DNA of 62,819 nt, from contig NC_049987.1 in assembly GCF_000003815.2 (NCBI RefSeq), positions 7,194,099-7,256,917 of the forward strand. The letters run 5' to 3'. Every line of letters begins with the position of its first letter. The first letter of the stretch is position 1. Made by a program: the position numbers and the translations under genes. A model generated the notes under the pieces. That model was not told where the DNA came from, made no database searches, and saw nothing but the letters and a program-made list of their open reading frames with translations. The stretch comes from Branchiostoma floridae. Its lineage: Eukaryota > Chordata > Leptocardii > Amphioxiformes > Branchiostomatidae. Of the stretch, positions 11,635 to 22,615 are shown in pieces.

Positions 11635-14600
11635 ATGATGTCTACTCCATCAACGCCCCAAAAGAGGCCACATGTTGGCGGGAGTGGTCACACCCCGTCT
11701 GGGAAGAGGAGGCAGCACAAACATGGAAAGAAAGATGGAGGAGCTCGCCGACCTCTCTCTTTCCTAAGTCCTAAGGTGATTAATTGCCATAAGACAGAAA
11801 ATGTTTCCTCGATCAAGATCATCATTGGCTGTTGTGGAATGGTCCAACAGGATGTAGCAAATTTACAAATTGTTAGCTTTCACTGATGACCTTACAGGTT
11901 AAGGACAGTTTTACTGTTGTCAATTATACCATTAATACAATTATTTCACTAATGTGATGTTATTTCATAGTGCACTGATGTGATGTAATTTCATAGTATG
12001 TTTATTACATCATGAATCCCTGCAGAAACTATTCAGAAGTCGAGTAAGATTGGTGAGCCAAGACTGATGATGACACTCAGTAACAGTTAAACTATAGCAA
12101 ACTTTGCTATAGTTTCTCCTTGTTGCTACAAATTACATGTATCCTGTATTTGCAACAGATAACACGATCTTTGGGGCACATGCTCACCCCAAAGATTCAA
12201 CTGGCCAAGTCCCCTCGGCCTGTGAAACACCATCAGTGGACTGATAAGGAGGACAAGGCATTGATCCAGTTTTTGGATCTAAGCCACCTTGATCAGGATG
12301 AAAATGTCACTGACACAGCATCCTGGCCAATGAGGCACGCTAACAGTCCCTTTTGGACAGAGGCTGCAACATCAATCAAGACGGCAACCAGGAGCAGTGA
12401 ACTTCTTTCAGGTCAGTGAAAAACAATGGCTCTTGCTGTCTTTACCTTGATAGATTATTGCAACAAGTTTAGAACTGATAGAAATCAAAAGAAGTTCTAT
12501 TATTTCTCACATTTAGTGTGAGTGTAGTCCCTCAAGGTGTTGGGATATGAAGTCATACCTTGTCAATAGCAAAGGTTTCTCTTAAGTGACACACTGTTTC
12601 TCTTTCTATTCACAGCAAACACAGTGAGGAACAGGTGCAGGAAGTGGAGGACGAAATTCGACGAATCCCTTGAAGCTGCTGTGAAGTCTTTTGGTCTTGA
12701 GACGAATTCAATCAGCCGTGCAAAGAAAACCAAAGAAACAGTCAGCAGGGGATGCCAGACAAAGAAGTTGACTGTGGACCAGCAAACACAAACTGAACAT
12801 AGCTGCCAGGATGATGTCACAACAGTACTGTCTTCTTGCAAGGCACTGACCCAATCAGAATTTGATTCTTTCATGCTTATGCTGCTTCCTCAAATCGTTC
12901 AATCATCTTCAGTTCTATCCTTTGGTGATAAACTGTTCTCAGTTGTAGCTACAGCAAAGAATATTTCCACATACCCAACCGACTTCTTTTCAAAGTCCAT
13001 CAATGCCATGTCCACCCTACAAGAACACAACAAGCCCAACATCCTGTACAAGTTTGCCCACATCTTGAGCACCAACAGGCCTGGCACCTCCACCCCTCTG
13101 CTCCAAATTGACAGGATGCCATTTGGATTACTACAATACCAGATGGAGTTCTTCAGTGCCACCAATGTACATCAGGTTAGCATCAGTATATAATGATACT
13201 TATCTGATTTACTAATTTAAAATGATAGCATTTCCAGTAAAGAATGCCTTCTTAGTTTTTTGTTTGTTGTTTTGGCTAGTTTTGTCTAATTTTGTAACTA
13301 ATTACCTCAATTCATTTGGGTTTTCGGAAAAACTTGTCCAGTCCGGAGTGCGGAAAACCCTGTCCAGTCTGAAAAGAGGGTCTGCATGGGGGTATACATT
13401 GTAAGCTGTCTGAAAAGAGGGTCTGCATGGGGGTATACGGTGTAAGCTACTAAGTACTAGTATACAACAACATTTTTTTTTTATCTTTAATACGGCTAAG
13501 CACAAAAAATAACATCAACTTGAAGTGTGACACAATGTCATACAAAAATTATTACTTAACAAAAATCATCCATCATTGTTACTTCTCATCATATAAAAAA
13601 CGTCTACTCTTTAAGTCTTTGAGACTGAACATGCTATTAGCCTTACGGCATAATTTTGCAAATAAAACACATTATTTTTAAAAGGATACATAGTTCTATA
13701 TAGCTCACAACTTGTACTATCGTTTGAAAAATGCCATCTCGGCTTTATTGTAGTGCATTGTAAAATATATGTAATGTTATAACATTGTGTACTAAAGTCG
13801 TGTTGATATTGAAACCTTTCGCAGTCATTCTATTAAACCAGGATTTAAACAGACCAGGATTTAAACAGACCAGCTCTTCAAAGCCTGTCTTTGTAATGTA
13901 TTGCCATTATTTAACAACCCGAAATTGACGGACACTCACTATCCATTGTTTGATGGACAATTCTCTCCCCTCATGTCCTACCAGATAAGTGTTAATTGGG
14001 TACTTTGCATTTGACAGAACTGACTTTGTGTGCATGCATATTGCACCTTTGGGTCACTCATTATGCTGTGTAAGTGCTGTCTGAAGTAATACTTTTAAGC
14101 ATTGCCAGGAACCCCTATGCAGACCCTCTTTTCAGACTGGACAGGGTTTTCCGCCCCATTTCCCTGTCTGGACTGAACAGGGTTTTCCGAAAACCCCAAT
14201 TCATTTTTGCTACCATCTTCCTGTGCAATTAGCCAGGCCCCAAGCCATGTAGTGTTGGGCAATTAGAAGTGTGATCAGGAACTTTGTTCATTGTGGTAGG
14301 AGGGTGTGAACAAATTATCTATGGTGATATCAGATATGATGAAGATTGCAGACTTCATAGCAAGAGACAGTGTTATGTCCAACTTGTTATGGTATTAATT
14401 TATACAATGGTACTCATGTATGTTCTGTAGGTCAGCATTTCTCCAGACTATGCCAGCTGGTTGGAGAGCATGTGTGCTGAGTTTCCAACCAGGTTCTTGA
14501 GGCTGTTTCGGGGGCCAGGGTGGAGTGGCCTGGAAAGCACTGACTTGGACCCATTGAAGGTTACTACATGTATAAAGATGGCTTTTATGTTTCACAAATT

Positions 14601-17600
14601 TTCAATTGTGATGATAACCAGTCCATATACTTAATGTAGTATCTGAATATTTGCCATAATAGCGATACCTTTTCAATTCCATTTTGTATGTATTTGACAT
14701 ACTTAGTTATTCCAGTAGATTCCCTAAGTTAGTACAGTACTAAGGAGGCTGGCTCAGAGTGATATTTACCTTGAGTAGTATGATAACATGAATTGTGAAA
14801 GAATTAGGGGCACTTAAATACTGTGCATTTGAAGAAAGTACATCTTGTTCTGTTACTGTGTAATTTTTGTCTATTTTTTTTTACTTGTCATGTCTTATTT
14901 GACATATGATTCTCTTCCTTCTCTGACAGGCACATATTAATGTCGCCGCCCCCTCCCTGGACACCATGTACAGACTGGCACAGAATGAGAAGTTTGATGG
15001 CAACTCCAGTATCCATGTGAGTTTGCAAACCTTAAAAAAAAAAGAGAAAAATTGTTCCAGTGGCATTCTCTTCTTGGCAGTAATACTACTAGTATCAGCA
15101 GTTCTGCTCCTTGTGATGTCTATGAATGGAAATTATTGAGCTTCATTTGGTAGACACACTACTAAAGAATAGACATGGATGTTGGGAAAACTTTTACTAT
15201 TTTATGCATATCAGATTAGTATACAGTAAAGTTTGTTCTGTTATATACAGATCGCTGCACTGGAATCCTTTGCCAAGATGAAGCCAGGAGCACGTGTCTG
15301 GTTTAAGGCTGATGCTTGTGATTTGAAGGTTGCTCTGCAGACATCTACAAAGGGCAAATGGGCTGGAGACGTTGATCTTGGGGATGGAAGCCTGGAGAAG
15401 CTAAGGGCTGACAACGACAGACGCATGGTCCTTGTCAGGGAAGCTGGGAAGTCCTGCGTGCCACGCAATCTAGAGGCCTGTCTCCTCAGTCTCCTTCAGG
15501 ATCTTGGAGAAGACATTGATCTGCTGAAAGGTGGCCTTGAGGCAGCAAACAAGAGGTATAAGAAGAAATTCGAGCAGGCTAACTCATCTACAGATGTGCT
15601 GAAAAACCTGGCATGGGACAGGGTAGAGTACAATACCCTTCTGGAGCAGGCCAAAGCCTTCTATGAAAGGTGACTTTTAGAAATATTGACTTCAATTTTC
15701 TGTCTGCATAGTTATATAAATCAAGTAGTTAGCAAAGCCGCATTGCACAACTACATGTACCTGAGCTACTTGAAAAAGCACAATTTATGCTTCACATCAT
15801 TTGAGGATGACTGCTTTACCTTTACCTTCATGCACATGCTTTCTATATTATGTAGGTATGAAAGGCTGCTGGCAGCTCTTGGAACTGCTTCCCCTCAACC
15901 TGGCCGTGTGGCCCAATGTCTGGTGGAACTGAGAGAAGACAACAAAACCTACTTGCACAATCTCTTCAAGAAGAAGAGAGTGGCTGCTGATCATGCATTG
16001 GTCGTTATGGTGTCTGACGAAAGACGAAATCAGAAGCCCTATGCTGTGCCAATCCTGCTCATTCCATATCACAGTATCCGGGATCAGTTCCTCCAGCAGT
16101 TCCTGGACAAGTGCCATGAGGAGGCCAAGAAGCTGGGACTGATACCTGTTGGTAAGAGTCTATACTTTACATGTGAAGCTTAACTCCACTATAAACATAG
16201 TAAAGACAAAAGTTGAAGTTAAAGCACAAAAGTAAAAGTAGAGTGTTACTCTTGTCTGTATTTTGTAATATGACAGTGCTTCTGTTGAATGATGCAAAGC
16301 TGAACAAAATCCATTATAGGAAAATTTGTCTTCTTTATTGAACGAAAATTCATGATAAAGTCCATTTGTAGACTGTAGTCTTTGCTGAGGTGTTGACCAT
16401 TGGTATATTCTGGTGCAATGCTAGTGGGTTGGCCCTAGAGCCTGTGCGCTGGGGGCTTTTTTAGGTACTCAAAGCTAATTTTCCATTTAGAGCTTTTTCA
16501 TTTTGCAAATCTATCAGTGATGTGGTGCTTTGTGATTTGTTGTCAGGTGATGTTACGGATGGAGAGTTCAACTCCCTAAGGACGCTTGGGAACAAGCGCC
16601 CTATTCATCTCTATGAAATCATTCGTGGGGTGAAAGACAGTGTCAGGAGGATGGCTTCTGACACTGTGCTGAAGTCACTCCGGAAAGTTGGAGGTTAGTT
16701 TCTTTCTCTGCTGACTTGACTTTAATGTTTGGCCTCTCTATTATATCAGACTGTGCAGTACCACTGACATTAGTATGTTTTATCCGTGTGATATATCTTT
16801 GGCCCAAGTACACTTACAATGCAACAAATTCACCTGATTTCAGGGATATTCTGCAGGGGGAATATGGTGAAGCCATCTTGTATCTTCTCACAAATTCTGC
16901 CCTTGTCGAACCAAATGTGTTCAGCTTATGTCACAATAGACTCTGAACTCCCCATCAGTTTGTACTAATTGATGATTGTGGTTTCACTGTGCAGAGGATG
17001 ACAATGGCATGCCATTGACAGAGATGAGGGAGAAGGCTATCCCACCAGAAGTGATTGAAGAATACCACAAACTCACAACAGTGGAGCAGATGAGAGAGGA
17101 GGATGCTGTAGTAAGACTGCGTGGACAACTCGTGCCCCCAGATTGTGGCCCCTCAACCTTCCGTGCCAACTCGCCTGAGTGCATGGCTGACATGCTGCGA
17201 TCAATAATGGCCACATACAGATACCGTCTCAGAATAGAGGAACTTCGAACTGAGGGGGTTGATTTCACACACCACATGTATGTCCCAGAGAAAGACGGCC
17301 TCAACTACCTTCACAGAAGAGAAGATCATTGCCATCTCCTCAAGAGAATTGCTGGTCACCTCAGAAAAGAGCCTCCCCGGTGGTTTGACCACCATGCTCT
17401 CGAAGAAGCGCTCCATCCGCAAGATGGTGAGCCCAAGCCAGGGCTAACAGAGGCAGCCCTGTTTGGTTTCCGAAAGCAGTCTGTCACCGATGCAGAGATC
17501 TTGCTGTCCTACAACATGGTCAGGTTTCTCCGACACAGAGGGTATCACCGGGAAGCATGCTATATCGAAGTCGTTGCTGGATGGCATGAAGCAGCTGATG

Positions 17601-18625
17601 GCCGAGGGCTTTCAGAGGAAGAGAGGAAGGAGAAGAACACAGCCATGATGGACATGATCCTTGATGAGCTGATGCCATATCACCGTTCCCCCCCATGGCG
17701 CCGTTACCCCCCAGACTTCTCAACTCTTGACATCAACAGGCAAGAAAACCCTACACAATGAATATGATTAGATATAAAAAATGCAGTAACCGCTCTCTTT
17801 AACTTGCAAATCCAGTGAGATAGGGGCTTTACCAAATAGTATAACTCGAGAATGCCTAGATGGATTAAAGACCCAGTGAAATGAATATCTTTGTTCTGGT
17901 CGCTTTTTTTAGGTTCGGTCGAGGAGTACTTGGGTGGAGCCGAGAAACCCTCATCGCGGTCACAACAAATATCGAGTCAATGGAGCTGCGGAGAAGTGAG
18001 AGTGCGACAATTGGCTATGAAGAGCATCCAAGAGCGAGCACGACAGACGATGTAGAGTGTTTCTTTGCTGGACTTCACCGACACATGGGAAACACATTTA
18101 CCCTCAAGGAGTTGCATGCTCGATGGCCTACAGAAGTCAGGTATTTAAGTATCTTTTCAAACATTTACAGTATGGTCTTTTTGTAAAATTATTGAAAGAT
18201 TTCATGTACTCACATTGTACTTGCGACGTACATTACAAATCACTTGTGGACAGGTCATTATGGGCAGTATGGGCACAATTCTTGTGTCCATGGCATGTAT
18301 TATTTCACTTGAACAGGTTTGTAATTATTTATTTGTCTTTCACAGGGAATTCTCAAAGAGAATTGACCCGGACCTGCCTTTCTACTACTGGACAATCAGT
18401 GAGAGGTTCAGGGAAGCAGAAGACACTTACCCATCCTTCAATGATGACCCTGAGGATGGTCGTCTGCGCCTACACCGACTGCGCACTTGTAGAAGGGAAG
18501 ACGCTTCGATTTTCACAACTGCAAGGGGTGTCCTGCCGGTCAGGAACAGGGGGACCATCAGGCAGATACTGCACAGACCAGAAGTGCCACTGCCTGAGGT
18601 CCCAAATAGCTTGCCACCTGTTTAG
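11635..18625 (+). CDS. Unrecognised 1,094-residue protein with Myb/SANT-like N-terminus
   Basis: Eleven coding exons join in phase: 11635-11775, 12159-12411, 12616-13175, 14431-14559, 14930-15016, 15251-15669, 15856-16151, 16547-16693, 16995-17739, 17913-18140 and 18346-18625. The total is 3,285 nt with no internal stop. An optional first exon at 10808-10847 is also in frame through the acceptor at 11631-11632. Residues 1-47 are basic. Residues about 72-150 look like a Myb/SANT or trihelix DNA-binding domain ([33 protein letters not shown]). Other notable motifs are [10 protein letters not shown] at 427-436, [13 protein letters not shown] at 969-981 and DPDLPFYYW near 1010. No catalytic family is established; the spaced acidic motifs could suit a DDE-type transposase, but this is a guess. 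The 3' end faces the HIRAN-like gene, which is convergent. The intact frame argues for function or recent activity. The intron after 17739 uses a GC donor. Confidence 0.82.
13318..14196. mobile_element. Non-autonomous inverted-repeat element with 10-bp target duplication
   Basis: The ends are GGGTTTTCGG and CCGAAAACCC, the outer part of terminal inverted repeats of about 80 bp that share AAAACCCTGTCCAGTCTG and AAAAGAGGGTCTGCAT. The element is flanked by a perfect 10-bp direct repeat CAATTCATTT at 13308-13317 and 14197-14206. A target duplication of 9-11 bp is typical of the Mutator/MULE superfamily. It carries no coding sequence and sits in an intron of the Myb/SANT gene. The left arm contains an extra tandem copy of the GTCTGCATGGGGGTATAC segment. 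Confidence 0.85.
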
Positions 18626-19674
18626 AAGATTACTTTTAAACTGTTATATCCACATCCAGGGTTGGACAAGTCCAAAAGTTTTATTGTCCTAGCCAAGTGA
18701 AAGTGCTGATTGGGCAAGCTCATGTCCTACCCCACTTGCCCGATTTTTTGATGAGTGAGATTTTGATATAAATGTACTTTTTAGTCATGGTACCAAGCAT
18801 TGTTTGTTTTTTTACAGAAGAAAGTGCCTGTAGCCACTTGTTTCCACCTGTCACCACTGTTGTATATATCTAAGTCTTTTATTTTATGTATGTTTACTTT
18901 TTATTCTGTATATGTATACTTGTAAAAGATGCTATTTTGTTGTAAGTGAGGAAAGAAGAGAACTCGGGTATAGACATTGTTGCAAGTGTTATACAGGTAT
19001 TGACCTTATATGACAATCAGTTTTTGATCTTGAGACCACAGGTATATATAGACATTGTCGCAAGTGTTATACAGGTTTTTGCCTAGTTATGCTTTGAAGT
19101 ATCCTTCTGTCAAACTAGTTATTGTATATATGAGGCAAGCACTGCGGATATTGTTTTCTTCAGAACCTTTAGTTTTATTGCTGAATGTATACTTAAAAGA
19201 TGCTATTTTGTTGCAAGTCAAGAAAGAAGAGAACTCAGGTATATACATTGTTGCAAGTGTTATACTAGTTATTGTAACTAGTTATTGTAACTGTCAAACT
19301 AGTTATTGAACTTATGAGGCATGCTCTTCAGATTTTGTTTTCTTCAGAACCTTAAGTTTTATTACTCAATGATACTCATAAAAGATGTTATTTTGTTGCA
19401 AGTCAGGAAAGAGGAGAACATGTATAGACATAGTCCTAAGTGTTATACGGGTTCTGACCTTATAAGATATCAGTTTTTGCCTTTCTCCCAGCAACCAACT
19501 GCCTAATCCAACCAGCGACCACTTTTTTTTGCAGTCGCAATGTGGTATCGCCCTCCACTAATAATATAGTGAGTCAGGGCAGAAAGTTAAGAGTGGAGGC
19601 ACAAGCGAGTAACAAAATTCCCAATAAAACTACAGATCAAATCGAGTTGATGGGTTGTTGCCTCGTTATACTTT
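18626..19674. repeat. Intergenic spacer with three tandem repeat units
   Basis: Between the two convergent genes, a unit containing AAAGATGYTATTTTGTTG, AAGTGTTATAC and GACCTTATA starts near 18920, 19193 and 19376. Spacing is about 270 and 190 bp. No coding sequence is seen. The repeats may carry the 3' ends of both transcripts. The stretch 19624-19651 resembles, in inverted orientation, the end of the first HIRAN-gene exon. Confidence 0.6.
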
Positions 19675-22424
19675 TTATACAATGACCGAATTGAACCTGT
19701 AGTCTTTTGCATCGCCTTCCCAAATCCCTCTCTTCACAATCTTCACCTGAACTTTGTACATGAATTTCTTTGCAGGGAAGCAGAAGGAATGAGTCAACTT
19801 GTGCATCGCAATCTCAGTGATGAAACCATTTCTCATTGCTCTTGTCAGTTTGGGGACTTTGGGGCCTGGGCAATAACCCACTATCTGCCAAGTGTTTTCT
19901 ATGAACATTTCAAACACGATGGCATTCCTATCCTTGATATTGGTGGGCTCAAAGGCTACCTGGACTTTGACATCTTCTCCCTCCCTTCTCAGTTTTTCAC
20001 ACTTATCTAGCACAGCCTGACAACTAGTATGCCACGTAGAGCCAACAACAGAAAAAATCTGCCCACTCATACGATTTGCAGCATGGTTATCTGTGTCTTC
20101 GTCTTCTTCCAACTCTGCATCTAGATCTTGGTCATCCGACTCCCCCCCATCTGAAGAAAAATGCAAGTCCTCCAAGCTACATACAAGAGGGTCTAGTTGT
20201 GACTCTGTTTGCATGTCGCAAAGTATTGGAGGTGACTGTACAGATTCAGACATCTGACAGTTGCAATGGTCAGGGTATGGTAGATTGGGGTCTACAGGCT
20301 GAATGTCTGTCTCGTACGGTAAGTCAGCCGGGATATCTGTCGTCACTGCTGGAAGTATGAAGGCTGCACTGTCTGTTGGCAGTATCTCTGTGTCCCAAAG
20401 AAGGGTACCTCTGGCCTGCTGCCTATCAGCATCTTTAGAGCATTCGAACTGTAAGAAAAGCAGAATCTGCTTGGAGATGATTGTTCTGTAACTGCATTAG
20501 TTAACCCTGTTGCATTCCAAAACTCCGTCCATTCCAAAACATGATTTGAACTAACACGAAGTTGAATGCCAGCTGCATTCCAAGACGTGACCCATTCCAA
20601 AACATGATTTTTCGTCATCACTTGTCTGGGGGCAGAGCCAGGTCCTACTTCTGAGGGCATGGCTAATTGATACATGTCTTGACATATTTTGTAACGCAAA
20701 CAGCAGAAGAAATGAAAACAGCAGCATCGCAAACCGCATGATCTTGTCGTCACATCGTCTAAAATCTGTAGCTATCCAAATCCGTGACACACCTTTTTCA
20801 AGTCAAATGGCTTTCCACTACCACTTGATGATTTCTACAATCTAATTCAAGTAATGCACATTCTTTAAGTTATGACCTTTGAATGTTGAGAGTATACAGC
20901 ATTCATTCGTATATCAGTTATTAAGGACAACGTACAGAGAGAATATCCCAAAACTAGTAAAAAGATTGTAGCAAAGTAACTACTAGTAAATATTTCTAAA
21001 GATTGTCACAGTCACACCACACTAACTATATGTTGAAACACACACATGGTGCTAACATGTTAGGCCTTCGAGTATGGGTCAAAGGTCTCAAATCTTGGGG
21101 CAAAACCATGCACACTGAATCCCTTTATCGTGCAAACTAAGTAACTTACGGCAATAACATTGTCTGGGGGAACTACCGGTCCTCAAGCCAACAGTCTTAC
21201 AGTTACACTGCAAACATCCTTCAGACTCTGAGACACAGCTGGAGCCGCATAGTTCGGTTTAGAACTTTTTATTCAGCAATCAACCAATATGTCACTATAA
21301 CACAACACTTTATGCTAACCAATTGTGTTGAAAGAAAGCCATTTCTATTTAACTCCAAGTTCCAAGCATTATTATTTAAAGCTACCTAACAAGGGGGCTT
21401 CTACCCTATACATGTACATACTTCACAACATGTTCCATTCCACAATGGTTGTAGTGAGAAACAAGTTTTTGTAAATGCCTCAATTCTCAGACAGACATGA
21501 TTTCTACTATTAGTAAAGATAGATTTGTTTGACAAAGGTATGGGGTCGTGAAACTCTAGTATTTGTATTTTTAAAAGATAATTGAATATTGCTAGCGAGT
21601 CTTCAGTAAAAAAAAACTATCCCCTTCCAATACCCAAACACTGAAATGATGTAAAACTAAAACCATTGACAGCAAATAATTTTTACAAATAAAGTGGCTG
21701 GGAAAAATTACCTTTCACATTATACACGTTTTTCAATCCTATTCAAATACCCAGTAATATTTTGAAGCAAAAGGAAAAGCATTAACGATTAAGTTAGCTG
21801 TTAACGTTACTGACTCAACGCTGAAAATACATTACATGTGTCCCACATCACTTTGTACCTTTTTTCTGTGAAAATACTCGACAACAAAACAATCGCCGGT
21901 GGTGATGTAAAATGAAGAAATAACTATCAAATACTAGTACATAAAACTATAATAGAACTCGATTTGAATCAGAGTTAAAAAGGAATATAGTGCCACTGGA
22001 AAACATGACAAAGTCGATAAAATTTGTACGTTACGTTACATGCCCCCTATAATTCGTAGCCTTTCTGTTGCTGTAAAATTATTCCTGATAAAGATCTACG
22101 AAATAAAGTAAACCTTACATGAATGGTAGAACTCGACTTGATCCGTAGTTTCACTGGGGAAGTCACCCCGGCGAACAGGCTATCCAGGTTCCGATCAGGC
22201 ATCAAGCACAGCCGGCGCACTGACGGCGGGTCGCCCGGTACTGCTATGTGACAGCGCCGTGTAGCTACTTCGATGCACGAAACCCCCGAGAAATGGATTG
22301 GGAACTGGTGAGTGTTTACACAGCAAAGTAAAACTTCTGGAGCGTCCTGCAACAGCTTTGGTTCAACCGTAAACACTGTGTTTACGGGAGCTCCCGGGAT
22401 GCTGCCATCACCGGAACCCGCCAT
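19675..22424 (-). CDS. HIRAN-domain-like protein, 359 residues
   Basis: Two phase-0 exons on the minus strand, 22119-22424 (ATG at 22424, donor CAT/GTAAGG) and 19675-20448 (acceptor TTTTCTTACAG, stop TAA at 19675), give 102 + 257 residues. Exon 1 is unrecognised. Exon 2 has a strongly acidic stretch (residues about 200-223, SDDQDLDAELEEDEDTD). It is followed at about 232-345 by a HIRAN-like fold signature: SVVGSTWHT, VQVAFEPTNIKDRNAIVFEM, WQIVGYCPGP, KLTRAM. HIRAN domains, known from Rad5/HLTF remodellers, bind DNA, in HLTF the 3' ends of single strands. Here the domain stands without a helicase. The gene is convergent with the Myb/SANT gene inside the same inverted repeat. The ATG context AAAAATGGCGGG resembles a TISU element for short leaders. 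It may be a host factor or an accessory protein of a mobile element. Confidence 0.72.
20449..22118 (-). other. Intron of the HIRAN-like gene
   Basis: A 1,670-bp AT-rich intron. Near its 3' end (20515-20610) the phrase CATTCCAAAAC recurs several times around ATGATTT. No other gene or recognisable element is seen. Confidence 0.5.
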
Positions 22425-22435
22425 TTTTCAAATGA

Positions 22436-22512
22436 TGACGTCACGGCTCGAGCGTATATATAGTTGAGACCGCGGTGCATCATGGGATATATGCAAATTC
22501 CCCCTGACGTCA
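22436..22512 (-). promoter_or_regulatory. Compact core promoter of the HIRAN-like gene
   Basis: Read on the minus strand towards the ATG at 22424, the order is: palindromic CRE TGACGTCA (22505-22512), the 31-bp inverted-repeat arm (22475-22505), TATATATA (22455-22462), and a second CRE TGACGTCA (22436-22443). A start site 25-30 bp from the TATA would leave a leader of only a few bases, which agrees with the TISU-like ATG context. Confidence 0.6.
22475..22505 (-). repeat. Right arm of 31-bp inverted repeat
   Basis: This is the reverse complement of 10123-10153 with one mismatch (GGGGGA here against GGGGGG on the left). It points outward from the gene pair, 50-80 bp upstream of the HIRAN-like start codon, and its outer edge overlaps a CRE. 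Confidence 0.8.
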
Positions 22513-22515
22513 TAT

Positions 22516-22615
22516 NNNNNNNNNNNNNNNNNNNNNNNNNNNNNNNNNNNNNNNNNNNNNNNNNNNNNNNNNNNNNNNNNNNNNNNNNNNNNNNNNNNNN
22601 NNNNNNNNNNNNNNN
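22516..22615. other. Assembly gap (100 N)
   Basis: The gap begins 10 bp beyond the right inverted-repeat arm. It removes the sequence needed to judge a target-site duplication in full. It also cuts the 3' part of the TPR gene. Confidence 0.95.

Noticed and set aside
19675-20346. HIRAN-like gene starting at the GTG near 20346
   Set aside because: The frame continues upstream to a consensus acceptor at 20449 and joins the 22119-22424 exon in phase, so the internal start is not needed.
10123-22505. A ProtoRAG-type RAG transposon
   Set aside because: The convergent two-gene layout with terminal repeats brought this to mind, but neither protein shows RAG1 core or RAG2 Kelch/PHD features, and the arms do not begin with a CACAG-like heptamer.
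22428-22515. Extension of the TPR protein beyond the gap
   Set aside because: This segment is the promoter of the HIRAN-like gene; the apparent continuation only reflects a frame kept open by N.
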